Below are positions 1-7,415 of a stretch of 17,865 bases of DNA, one piece after another. The notes under the pieces were generated by a model that did no database searches, was not told the DNA's origin, and saw only the letters and a program-made list of their open reading frames with translations. A program made the position numbers and the translations under genes. The first letter of the stretch is position 1, and each line of letters starts with the position of its first letter. Origin of the DNA: RYN-433 sp036558265 (GTDB taxonomy: Bacteria > Planctomycetota > Phycisphaerae > Tepidisphaerales > Tepidisphaeraceae); contig DATBFY010000712.1 of assembly GCA_036558265.1 (NCBI GenBank), positions 1-17,865 on the forward strand, in the 5' to 3' direction.

Positions 1-87
1 GCCGCCGGGAATGTCCTTGGGACCACCGGACGAACAACCGATCAGTGAGGCGATGATGGGGACGCCGAGCAGGGCCGTGAGGCGCAT
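1..87 (-). CDS. Putative lipoprotein, N-terminal fragment (cut by window edge)
   Basis: Only the first 29 codons lie in the window; the gene continues beyond base 1. Read on the minus strand it starts MRLTALLGVPIIASLIGCSS, a short positive start, a hydrophobic stretch and a lipobox (LIGC, Cys18) typical of signal peptidase II substrates, so the protein is probably a membrane-anchored lipoprotein. The start is supported by a strong ribosome binding site, GGAAGGAG, about 6 bases upstream of the ATG. After the Cys comes SSGGPKDIPGG, a flexible linker. The frame is too short to say what the mature protein does. It lies in the same direction as the lipoprotein gene at 237-620, but a terminator-like hairpin (161-195) separates them, so it probably has its own promoter in the 88-160 gap. 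Confidence 0.6.
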   Translation of the reverse strand, partial: MRLTALLGVPIIASLIGCSSGGPKDIPGG

Positions 88-160
88 CGGGGTTCTCCTT
101 CCAAAAGGGCGAGGGGTCGTTTGACGATGATTGATAACGCGAGCGGCGGCGGAACGCAAA

Positions 161-195
161 ACGCACCCGATGCCGGATTGGCGCGTCGGGTGCGT
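161..195 (-). terminator. Intrinsic terminator of the 237-620 lipoprotein gene
   Basis: A perfect 10-base inverted repeat has arms at 161-170 (acgcacccga) and 186-195 (tcgggtgcgt), with a small inner GCC/GGC stem in the 15-base loop. Read on the minus strand the hairpin is followed by TTTTGCGTT, a short T-rich run, and it sits about 40 bases past the stop codon of the lipoprotein gene. On the plus strand no T run follows, so it fits termination of minus-strand transcription only. Confidence 0.65.
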
Positions 196-236
196 CTGAT
201 GGATCGCCAGATTGACCTGGACAATGCGCGCGGAGA

Positions 237-620
237 TCAGCGCACGGGCTCGTCGACCACGCGGTAGCGGACGGTGCGCGTCTGGTCGAGCGGCTCGAAG
301 AAGACTTTGAGCTGGTGACCGTCGTCGATGGCGGTCTGGGTCACGGTCTTGCCGCCCACGAGGATCCGGTCATCGACGGCGTTGACCTCGACGTTGTCGC
401 CGCGCTCGACGTCGCCCTGGTAAAGGATCTTATGGTTGGTGTCGTCGGTGACGTAAACGCGGCCGAAATGCGTCGGGGCAAAGGTGAGTTTACTGCCGTT
501 GCCCTCGGTCATGAGGGAGGCGGTTGACGGCACTTCGACGGGGCGGTCGGCACATCCGGCAACCACCAGTGCAGCGAGCCCGACCGTAAAACTTGCGGCG
601 TATTGACGCAGTCCAGACAT
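237..620 (-). CDS. Small putative lipoprotein, 127 aa, unknown function
   Basis: The open frame extends upstream to 755, but I place the start at 620. The protein then begins MSGLRQYAASFTVGLAALVV followed by AGC, a clean signal sequence with a lipobox (VAGC, Cys23), and a GAGG ribosome binding site precedes this ATG. The mature part of about 105 residues is hydrophilic and looks beta-rich, with alternating stretches such as GRVYVTDDTNHKILYQGD and RILVGGKTVTQTA. It ends in a basic FFEPLDQTRTVRYRVVDEPVR-like tail. I do not recognise a family; the pattern suggests a small beta-sandwich or barrel lipoprotein of the envelope. It is divergent from the antiporter gene at 767, with about 146 bases between the two starts that must hold both promoters. 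No catalytic motif is visible. Confidence 0.7.
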   Translation of the reverse strand: MSGLRQYAASFTVGLAALVVAGCADRPVEVPSTASLMTEGNGSKLTFAPTHFGRVYVTDDTNHKILYQGDVERGDNVEVNAVDDRILVGGKTVTQTAIDDGHQLKVFFEPLDQTRTVRYRVVDEPVR

Positions 621-766
621 ATCGCACCTCGTATAAATGTCGGGGCAGGGGCGGTTTCCCATGCCCGAAATCAAAGGTGCAAGGCCGGTGCCAACCGAGC
701 CCGTCACGATGTGGGGTGGGTGGCCAACTTGTGATAAAACGAGTGGCGCGAGCAAATCACCCTTCG

Positions 767-2332
767 ATGCGCCTGGTCGAGATCATCCTGAGCTTATTCG
801 TCGCGGTTGCAGCGCTGGCGTACCTGGCGAGGCGGCTGCGCGTGCCTTACCCGATCTTTCTCGTGCTGGGCGGGCTGGCGTTGAGCTTCGTGCCCAACCT
901 GCCGCGGGTGACGCTGGCGCCGGAACTGGTGTTCGTGCTGTTCCTGCCGCCGATCCTGTACTACTCGGGCGCGCAGACCTCCTGGCGGGACTTCAAGGCG
1001 AACGCGAGGCCGATCGGGCTCCTGGCATGCGGGCTGGTGCTGTTCACGACAGCGCTGGTGGCGGTGGCGGCGCATTACGTGTTGGGGATGTCGTGGGCGT
1101 GCGGGTTCGTGCTGGGGGCGATCGTGTCGCCGCCGGACGCGGTGGCGGCGACGGCGATCATGTCGCAGATGCGGATCCCGCGGCGGATCATCACGATCCT
1201 GGAAGGCGAATCGCTGGTGAACGACGCGACCGCGCTGGTGGCGTACCGCCTGGCGGTGGCGGCGGTGGTCAGCGGGCAGTTCTCCGTGGCGCGCGGCGCG
1301 GGGCAGTTCGTCGTGGTCGCCGTGGGCGGCGTGGCCGTGGGAATGCTCGCGGGCGTGGTGGTCGCGTGGATCCGGCCGCGCGTGCGGGATGACGGGATCG
1401 AGGGGCTGATCTCGCTTCTGACGCCGTACATTGCCTACCTGCCGGCCGAGTTGATCGGCGTGTCGGGGGTGCTGGCGGTGGTGACGACGGGCATCTACAT
1501 GTCGCGGCGTCTACCGCAGATCACGACCGGTCACACGCGCTTGAAGCTTTACGCGGTGTGGGACACGCACATCTTCATCCTCAACGGCCTGGTCTTCATC
1601 CTGATCGGGCTGCAATTGCCGGTGGTGCTCGAGCGGTTGCGGGCGGAGAACATGAGGCACCTGGGGTGGCACGCGCTCTTGATCTGCGGGATCGTGATCG
1701 CGCTGCGGATCCTGTGGGTGTTCCCGGCGACGTACGTGCCGCGGCGGTTGCTGCGTTTCGTCCGGGAGCGGGATCCGGCGCCACCGTTCGGGCCGGTGTT
1801 CGTGATCGCGTGGGCGGGCTTGCGGGGGATCGTGTCCCTGGCGGCGGCGCTGGCGCTGCCGACGGATTTCCCGCAGCGGGACCTGGTCATCCTGATGACG
1901 TTCGCGGTGATCCTGGTGACGCTGGTGGTGCAGGGATTGTCGCTGCCGGCGATCCTGAAGTTCCTGGCGCTGAGCGACGACGGAGCGGAGGAACGGGAGG
2001 AGCTTCGGGCGCGGCACGAGGCGGTACACGCGGCGATCTCGCGGCTGGACGCGCTGGTGGCACTGGGCGAGGCGCGCGCGGAGGCGGTGCGGCGCGTGCA
2101 CGACGACCTGCGGCGGCAGGCGCGGTGGATCTCGTCGCAACTGAACGGCGGTGAGAACGGGGCCGACGACGACGTCGAGCTGGTTTGCGAGACCGAGTTG
2201 CAGGCGGAGCGCGAGGCCATCGACGCGCAGCACCGCATGCTCGTCAAGCTGCGCGACGACGGCGTAATCGGCGACGAGGTGCTGCGGCGGGTGCAGGCGG
2301 AGCTGGACCACGAGGAGTCGCGCCTGACGTAA
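767..2332 (+). CDS. Cation/proton antiporter, CPA1 (NhaP-type) family
   Basis: This 521-residue membrane protein matches the bacterial Na+/H+ antiporter form of the CPA1 family in length and layout. About a dozen hydrophobic segments cover residues 1-400. The family signatures are clear: SPPDAVAATA (residues 121-130, with Asp124), EGESLVNDATALV (146-158, with the Asn152-Asp153 pair expected in the ion-binding core), and GLRGIVSLAAALALP (351-365). A charged, probably helical cytoplasmic tail of about 120 residues follows (401-521), as is usual in this subgroup. It should exchange Na+ or K+ for protons across the inner membrane; the sequence does not decide which ion. The frame is open upstream to 593, but the ATG at 767 places the first membrane helix directly at the N-terminus. 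The ribosome binding site is weak. The next gene starts 34 bases downstream in the same direction. Codons end mostly in G here, unlike many neighbours. Confidence 0.93.
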   Translation: MRLVEIILSLFVAVAALAYLARRLRVPYPIFLVLGGLALSFVPNLPRVTLAPELVFVLFLPPILYYSGAQTSWRDFKANARPIGLLACGLVLFTTALVAVAAHYVLGMSWACGFVLGAIVSPPDAVAATAIMSQMRIPRRIITILEGESLVNDATALVAYRLAVAAVVSGQFSVARGAGQFVVVAVGGVAVGMLAGVVVAWIRPRVRDDGIEGLISLLTPYIAYLPAELIGVSGVLAVVTTGIYMSRRLPQITTGHTRLKLYAVWDTHIFILNGLVFILIGLQLPVVLERLRAENMRHLGWHALLICGIVIALRILWVFPATYVPRRLLRFVRERDPAPPFGPVFVIAWAGLRGIVSLAAALALPTDFPQRDLVILMTFAVILVTLVVQGLSLPAILKFLALSDDGAEEREELRARHEAVHAAISRLDALVALGEARAEAVRRVHDDLRRQARWISSQLNGGENGADDDVELVCETELQAEREAIDAQHRMLVKLRDDGVIGDEVLRRVQAELDHEESRLT

Positions 2333-2366
2333 GACGCGGAAGATGGCACGAGAGGACGGTGACGCG

Positions 2367-4103
2367 ATGAAACCAGTCGCTTCGATCGCGATCGTTGTGG
2401 TTCTGTCGCTCGGTACGCTCGCGCAGGGTCAGGCGCCGCCATCGGCGGAAGATGCAGTCACGGCGCGGAAAGGGGGAACGCTTGCGGCGTTGGCGAAGAC
2501 GGTCGACGACGCGCTGCGGCGGGAACTGGCGCGAGACAAGCCGGATGAGGCGGTGGTGGTGCGCCTCGCGGGGCTGCGGAGCTTTGCGGCGCGGTTGGCG
2601 ATCGGAAATCCTTCGGCGGCGGACGCGCAGACGCTGGACTGGCTGGTCCGGCACCCGACGCTCGGGCCGCTGCTGCTGACCGCGCTCTCGCCGCGCGATA
2701 ATCCGGCGCGGGTGCTGGCGGTGTTGACGGCGCTGCGGACGAAGTTCGGCCAGGCGGTGGAGCAGTTCCCGGAACTCGCGGTCGCCACCTGCGTGGTGTG
2801 GGACAGTCCGTCGCGCGCGGATCAGACGCCGGATCAGGCGACGGCGGCGGCGTGCGAGGTGTTCGCCCACCTGACGCGGAACCGTCGAAACCTGCGCATC
2901 GACCCGCAGACGCTGCCCTGGCCGGTGCTGGTCTACCTCGTCGATTCGCACGTGACACCGGCGGAGCGGCGCTGGGCGCTGGATACGTATCGATTGCCCC
3001 CGCAGCCGGGGCAGGCGTACTTCCAGGTGCGGTACGACATGGACGGCTTCTACTCCGGCCAATGGCGCGGGGGTGACCGGCAGTCCTACACGCTGCCCAA
3101 CATCCAGCGGCTCGGCGGCGTGTGCAAGGATCAGGCATATTTCGCGGCGGAGACCTGCCGGGCTTATGGGATACCCGCGACGGTCTGCGCGGGGCAGAGC
3201 GGGGCGGGGGAGGGCTTTCACGCCTGGGTCGGGCTGTTGGGGGTCGCCCGGGGTCGTGCCCGGTGGGATTTCCAAACCGCGCGATACCCGGAGCACGGCT
3301 TCTGGTCGGGGACGGTGATCGACCCACAGACCGGGCAGACGCTGACCGATGGCGAGGTGGCGATGTCGGCCGAGTGGTGTGCGGTCGCACCTGCGAAGCG
3401 GCTGGCGTCGCTCGCGCTGGCGCGGTCGCTGGACCTGGTCGAGCCGGGGCGGCGAGTGGCGGTGTGCAAGGCCGCGCTGGAGGCGTCGCCGGGGAACCAG
3501 GAGGCGTGGGCGGCGCTGGTCGATGAATGTTCCAAGCCGCAGACGCCCCCGGAGACGGTGCAACAGGTGGCGGGGGTGATCCGTCGGTTCGCCGTCGGGC
3601 GCTACGACGATTTCGCGTTCAAGTCGTTCATGACATTGATCGGTGCGCAGAAGCCGGAAGAGCAACCGGCGGCGTTAGACCAGGTGTCGCGGTTGTTTCC
3701 CGATCGGCCGGACCTCCTCGCGGAGCTGGCGCTGAGGAAGGGGGATGCGCTGCGCGATGCATCGCGGCCGGTTGATGCGCTGCGCCTGTATGAGGGCGTG
3801 CTGGAGACCGCGCTGCACTACGGGCCGCTGGCGCTGGAGGCGATGGCGCGAGTGGACGGGATGCTGCGGCCGGCGGGAAAGACGCGCGAGCTGATCGAGC
3901 ACTACCGCGTGGCATGGACGCACATGACCGTGCCCGAGGCGTCGGGTTACGTGGCGACGACGCCTTGGTACATCATGGGCGATCGATACGCGCGGGCGCT
4001 TGAGGAGGCCGGGGACGCGGCGGGTGCGCAGGACGTGCGGCGGCAGATCGAGGCACGGGATCGGTCGAAGCCGCAGCAGCGGGGGGGAGGGGGCGGGCGA
4101 TAA
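2367..4103 (+). CDS. Secreted transglutaminase-like protein with helical C-terminal region
   Basis: The 578-residue product begins MKPVASIAIVVVLSLGTLAQ, a signal peptide, so it is exported. The in-frame ATG at 2343 would put eight charged residues before it; the ATG at 2367 has AGAGGA 10 bases upstream and is preferred. Residues about 215-320 carry a transglutaminase/protease-like core: GGVCKDQA with Cys253, GEGFHAWVG with His285, and RWDFQ with Asp301. These are correctly ordered as a Cys-His-Asp triad, so the domain may be active as a peptidase or amidase; cross-linking activity cannot be inferred. The flanking regions (30-210 and 340-570) are alanine- and leucine-rich and probably helical, the latter resembling degenerate TPR-type repeats (for example RPVDALRLYEGVLETALHYG). 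The C-terminus is a glycine run, GGGGGR. The gene follows the antiporter closely and may be cotranscribed with it. It is convergent with the AlgJ-like gene, with only three bases between the stop codons. Confidence 0.8.
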   Translation: MKPVASIAIVVVLSLGTLAQGQAPPSAEDAVTARKGGTLAALAKTVDDALRRELARDKPDEAVVVRLAGLRSFAARLAIGNPSAADAQTLDWLVRHPTLGPLLLTALSPRDNPARVLAVLTALRTKFGQAVEQFPELAVATCVVWDSPSRADQTPDQATAAACEVFAHLTRNRRNLRIDPQTLPWPVLVYLVDSHVTPAERRWALDTYRLPPQPGQAYFQVRYDMDGFYSGQWRGGDRQSYTLPNIQRLGGVCKDQAYFAAETCRAYGIPATVCAGQSGAGEGFHAWVGLLGVARGRARWDFQTARYPEHGFWSGTVIDPQTGQTLTDGEVAMSAEWCAVAPAKRLASLALARSLDLVEPGRRVAVCKAALEASPGNQEAWAALVDECSKPQTPPETVQQVAGVIRRFAVGRYDDFAFKSFMTLIGAQKPEEQPAALDQVSRLFPDRPDLLAELALRKGDALRDASRPVDALRLYEGVLETALHYGPLALEAMARVDGMLRPAGKTRELIEHYRVAWTHMTVPEASGYVATTPWYIMGDRYARALEEAGDAAGAQDVRRQIEARDRSKPQQRGGGGGR

Positions 4104-4106
4104 ACG

Positions 4107-5708
4107 CTACGGCAAGAGCTCTCCCCAGCACGCGGGTTGTGATCGCAGTTGTGGATCGGGAAGGTCGCTGCGGTGGATGATCTCATACTGTCTGGCGACC
4201 TCGCTCCAGTCGCGGATGCTCAGGCGGACACGTTGACCGACCTGGAGGTTTGCGGCGGGGGTTAATCCGCCGTCGATCATGGAACGGAGGTAGACGATCG
4301 CTTCGCCGGTGTCGTTGCCGGCCGGGCTATCAACCGCGACGTCGCGGAGGTGGATGGCCAGTACGTGATCGCGATAAGCCACGTTGCCGGGGCGAGGGAC
4401 GGCACCTCGATCCGCGACCGTGCCGGTGATCGTCCAGATCTGTCCCGGCGGAGGGACGACGAACCGGCGGGGCGGGCGCGCGTGAAGCGTCAATTCGATC
4501 GGCCGCCAGTTGCCGAAGCTCAATTCGCGCGTGGCGAACTGCCAGATGACGAGTTTCTTTCCGGCCAGGCGATTGTTTCCGCGGGCGAGGTCGTCGGCGA
4601 GCATCTGGCGGGTGGCGAACGCGCCGTCATCGTTGCGGCGGATCGCATCGACGGGGCGGCCGAGGTGGTAGCTGAACTGCTCGACAAAGCCGGCGGTCGA
4701 TCCCCAGTTCATCGCGTCGGCAGAATAGATGTTGCTGAAGCTGTCGCCCAGCCAGAGGATCTCGGCGTCGGCTCGAGGCGACCATGGCCTGCCGTCGGGC
4801 TGGAGGACGGGGTGAAGCGTCACGGACTCTGTTCGGGGCTGGTGCGGTGACGCGAGCATCGCGGCCAGGTCACCCCGACCGTCGATCGGGCGCTCGGAGC
4901 GGCGATATTCAATTCCCAGCGATTGGGGGAGTCTCACGCGGTCGGTGACGAAATTCGCCAGGTTGGCGGCCGCACGGTCCATCGCCTCGGGTCGCCAATG
5001 GGTATCGGTCGCGAGGTATTGGGCGCGGCCCGTGCGTGCGTCGGCGACGAGCGCGTCGGCGACGTCAAAGACCAGCACGCCCCGCGCTTCCAGCTCCGCT
5101 TTGAATCGAGCGAACGATGCGTTGCGTACCGGTCCGGTTGTTCCCGGCCAGAGCATCTCGGGATGCACGGTCGGCTTGACCGGCGTTGGCACGATGAGCA
5201 GCGTGATGTTTCTCGTGGCAAGCTGGCGCTGGAGATCGAGAATCGCGTGGATCGGGTTTCGATCGCGAACGACGTCGAGCTGCCGACGCCGCCGCGCGGC
5301 ATCATTGGGGTCGGCCGCGCGCGCTTCGAGGAAGCCGGGCATCGTCACGTGGCGGACATCGGGATCGTAGAACAGCCAACCGTCGCGCCCACGATCGACC
5401 TGTTCGGCGGCGGCGCCCCCCACACCGGTGAGTGCCGTCGTGACGAACGGTCGCGTGGCGCGGGCCGCGGCGCTGTCATCTTCCACCGCGCTCTCAAACG
5501 CGTGGAGGGAATAGCGCAGGTCACGGACGCGGGCAAGCAATCGCCAGTCTCGAACGGCGCCTGCGAGCTGATCGACCAGAAATACGCCGAATATCGTTGT
5601 CAGAAAGATCGAGACGGCCGCGAAGGCTCGCGCGCGGGAGATCGCGGTGACGCCGACCTCGGCCTTGGCCTGATCTTCGCGCGAGGAATATGTCGGCGGT
5701 CGATCCAT
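4107..5708 (-). CDS. AlgJ/AlgX-like SGNH-family acyltransferase, membrane-anchored
   Basis: The 533-residue protein has an N-terminal cytoplasmic tail, one membrane helix (about residues 27-47) and a large extracytoplasmic domain resembling AlgJ/AlgX, the O-acetyltransferases of alginate modification. Visible signatures are GRDGWLFYD (107-115), the Asp-x-His-Trp motif in ATDTHWRP (Asp235, His237), and the nucleophile motif GDSFS with Ser323. The Asp, His and Ser are in the order expected for this family, so the enzyme is probably active. A further domain of about 120 residues (410-533) lies beyond the SGNH region; it is beta-rich (for example GQIWTITGTVADRG) and I do not recognise it. The gene starts 6 bases after the stop of the MBOAT gene, without a good ribosome binding site of its own, which suggests translational coupling. 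Known role in such pairs: the MBOAT protein passes an acyl group across the membrane and this partner transfers it to a polysaccharide. Which polysaccharide is not shown. Confidence 0.88.
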   Translation of the reverse strand: MDRPPTYSSREDQAKAEVGVTAISRARAFAAVSIFLTTIFGVFLVDQLAGAVRDWRLLARVRDLRYSLHAFESAVEDDSAAARATRPFVTTALTGVGGAAAEQVDRGRDGWLFYDPDVRHVTMPGFLEARAADPNDAARRRRQLDVVRDRNPIHAILDLQRQLATRNITLLIVPTPVKPTVHPEMLWPGTTGPVRNASFARFKAELEARGVLVFDVADALVADARTGRAQYLATDTHWRPEAMDRAAANLANFVTDRVRLPQSLGIEYRRSERPIDGRGDLAAMLASPHQPRTESVTLHPVLQPDGRPWSPRADAEILWLGDSFSNIYSADAMNWGSTAGFVEQFSYHLGRPVDAIRRNDDGAFATRQMLADDLARGNNRLAGKKLVIWQFATRELSFGNWRPIELTLHARPPRRFVVPPPGQIWTITGTVADRGAVPRPGNVAYRDHVLAIHLRDVAVDSPAGNDTGEAIVYLRSMIDGGLTPAANLQVGQRVRLSIRDWSEVARQYEIIHRSDLPDPQLRSQPACWGELLP

Positions 5709-5714
5709 GCGTCA

Positions 5715-7175
5715 CTAGAAGATGAAATAGATGAAGGGGTTGTACGCCTGCGTCCAGAGCACGAGGATCGCGATCCACATCGCCGCCGTCGCCCAGGCGA
5801 GCTTCCACGACGGCAGCGAGCGCGTGAAGTCCCAGGTCTGCGGGCTCAGCCAGGTGAAGCCGGCGCAGAGCAGCATCGTGACGACGTAATACGGCTGGTA
5901 GACGATGCCGCGGACGAGCGTCGCGGCATTGAGCGCATGCCCGGCCCCGACCATTGACCGGCAGTATTCGATGGCCGATCGCAAATCCGGCGAGCGGAAG
6001 AAAACCCACGCGATGGTGACCAGGACGAACGTCAGCGCGATGCTCGCTGCGCGCGAGTGCGGCAGCAGGCGCCCGGCGCGTGCGCTCCCCCCGCGCATCC
6101 GCTCGGCAATCAGCAGGGCCCCGTGGATTGCGCCCCAGACGACGAACGTCCAGGCCGCGCCGTGCCACAGGCCACCCAGCAGCATGACGATGGCGATGTT
6201 GACGTAGGTCCGCGTCTGGCCGCGCCGGTTGCCGCCCAGCGGGATGTAGAGGTAATCGCGCAGCCACGTCGAGAGGGACAGGTGCCAGCGCCGCCAGAAG
6301 TCGGTGATCGAGGTCGCGTGGTAGGGTGAATCGAAGTTCTTGGGGAACGTGAAGCCCAGCATCAGGCCCAGGCCAATCGCCATGTCCGAATAGCCGCTGA
6401 AATCGAAGTAAATCTGGAACGCATAGGCGACCGCGCCGTACCAGGCGTCGAACGCGCCCAGTCCGGCCGTGCCGAAGAGCACGTCGGCGACCTTGCCGCA
6501 GGGGTTGGCGAGCAGCACCTTTTTGGCCAGTCCCAGTGCGACGAACGACACGCCGCGCGCAAACTTGTCTGGCGTGTGCGTGCGCGAGGCGAGCTGGTCG
6601 GCGACCTCGGTGTAGCGGATGATCGGGCCGGCCACGAGCTGCGGGAACATCGACACGAAGCAGGCCAGGTCGATCAGGTTCCGCGTGGCGGTAGCCTGGC
6701 CGCGGTAGACGTCGATCGTGTAGCTGAGGGACTGGAACGTGTAGAAGCTGATCCCCAGGGGGAGGACGATCCGGAGCGTGTTCTGCGCGGGCGCGGCCCA
6801 ACCCAGCATCGCTGCAAGCGCGGCATAGGAATCGACGGCGAAGTTGAAATATTTGAAGAAACCGAGGACGGCGAGATTCGAGACGACCGAGGCCGCCAGG
6901 GCGAGTCGCTGGAACCGCGTGCGCTCGCCGCCGACGATCAGAGGCTCGATCGGCGTGCGCGACCAGGGCGTGGTCCGGCAGATCGCCAGGGCGGCGAGAT
7001 AATCGACGAATGTGGTTCCCGCCAGGAGGAGAACGAAGCGCGGATCGGCCCAGCCGTAGAACACGTAGCTGAGAATCGTCAGCGCCAGGTGCCGCGCCCG
7101 TCGTGGCAACGCGTAGTAGGCGCCTAGCGCCAGGGGCAGGAAGTAGAAGAGGAAGAGGTGGGAGCTGAAGACCAT
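5715..7175 (-). CDS. MBOAT-family O-acyltransferase, AlgI-like
   Basis: This 486-residue polytopic membrane protein matches the AlgI branch of the MBOAT family in length and along its whole sequence. Characteristic segments are LPLGISFYTFQSLSYTIDVY (138-157), FPQLVAGPIIRY (177-188), YFDFSGYSDMAIGLG (256-270), FWRRWHLSLSTWLRDYLYIP (293-312, His298) and LLGGLWHGAAWTFVVWG (332-348). The last holds the conserved histidine, His338, regarded as catalytic in this family. It probably moves acetyl or another acyl group across the inner membrane to an extracytoplasmic acceptor, working with the AlgJ-like protein encoded 6 bases downstream. No alginate polymerase, epimerase or AlgF gene lies nearby, so the substrate is probably a different exopolysaccharide. 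The start at 7175 gives MVFSSHLFLFYFLPLALGAY, the usual AlgI beginning, although the ribosome binding site is weak. It is divergent from the radical SAM gene. Confidence 0.95.
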   Translation of the reverse strand: MVFSSHLFLFYFLPLALGAYYALPRRARHLALTILSYVFYGWADPRFVLLLAGTTFVDYLAALAICRTTPWSRTPIEPLIVGGERTRFQRLALAASVVSNLAVLGFFKYFNFAVDSYAALAAMLGWAAPAQNTLRIVLPLGISFYTFQSLSYTIDVYRGQATATRNLIDLACFVSMFPQLVAGPIIRYTEVADQLASRTHTPDKFARGVSFVALGLAKKVLLANPCGKVADVLFGTAGLGAFDAWYGAVAYAFQIYFDFSGYSDMAIGLGLMLGFTFPKNFDSPYHATSITDFWRRWHLSLSTWLRDYLYIPLGGNRRGQTRTYVNIAIVMLLGGLWHGAAWTFVVWGAIHGALLIAERMRGGSARAGRLLPHSRAASIALTFVLVTIAWVFFRSPDLRSAIEYCRSMVGAGHALNAATLVRGIVYQPYYVVTMLLCAGFTWLSPQTWDFTRSLPSWKLAWATAAMWIAILVLWTQAYNPFIYFIF

Positions 7176-7320
7176 GCACGATCAAGATGATGCCGCAGCG
7201 GAAACGGCTTCCCGCAGCGCGCGGCTCGATCGTACGTCATTGCCGATGCTCCTGCCATCAATGCGTTTCGGTACGATTGTCCGACTCTCACCGGCCCGAC
7301 CGCCGCACTCCAATCCACAC

Positions 7321-7336
7321 GAATCGCGTGCGATTC
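7321..7336. promoter_or_regulatory. Dyad-symmetric element between divergent genes
   Basis: The sequence gaatcgcgtgcgattc has perfect 7-base arms around a 2-base centre. It lies in the 240-base gap between the divergent MBOAT (start 7175) and radical SAM (start 7416) genes, about 80 bases before the latter. Its size and position fit a dimeric regulator's operator. A second, wider inverted pair lies in the same gap (atcgtac at 7229-7235 and gtacgat at 7271-7277). No regulator gene is adjacent, and the function is inferred from symmetry alone. Confidence 0.35.
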
Positions 7337-7415
7337 GCCCTGCAATACCGCCTCAAAGCACGCCTCGCCCATGGCAAGCGCATCGATCCCCGCTACGGTG
7401 TTCCTCGGAGAACCC

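Noticed and set aside
593..766. N-terminal extension of the antiporter frame
   Set aside because: The added residues are Arg/Cys/Pro-rich and unlike the family; the start at 767 gives the expected first membrane helix and leaves room for divergent promoters.
5521..7185. 554-codon minus-strand open frame overlapping the MBOAT gene
   Set aside because: It is another frame of the same strand, Arg/Pro-rich with no motif, while the MBOAT frame carries all family signatures.
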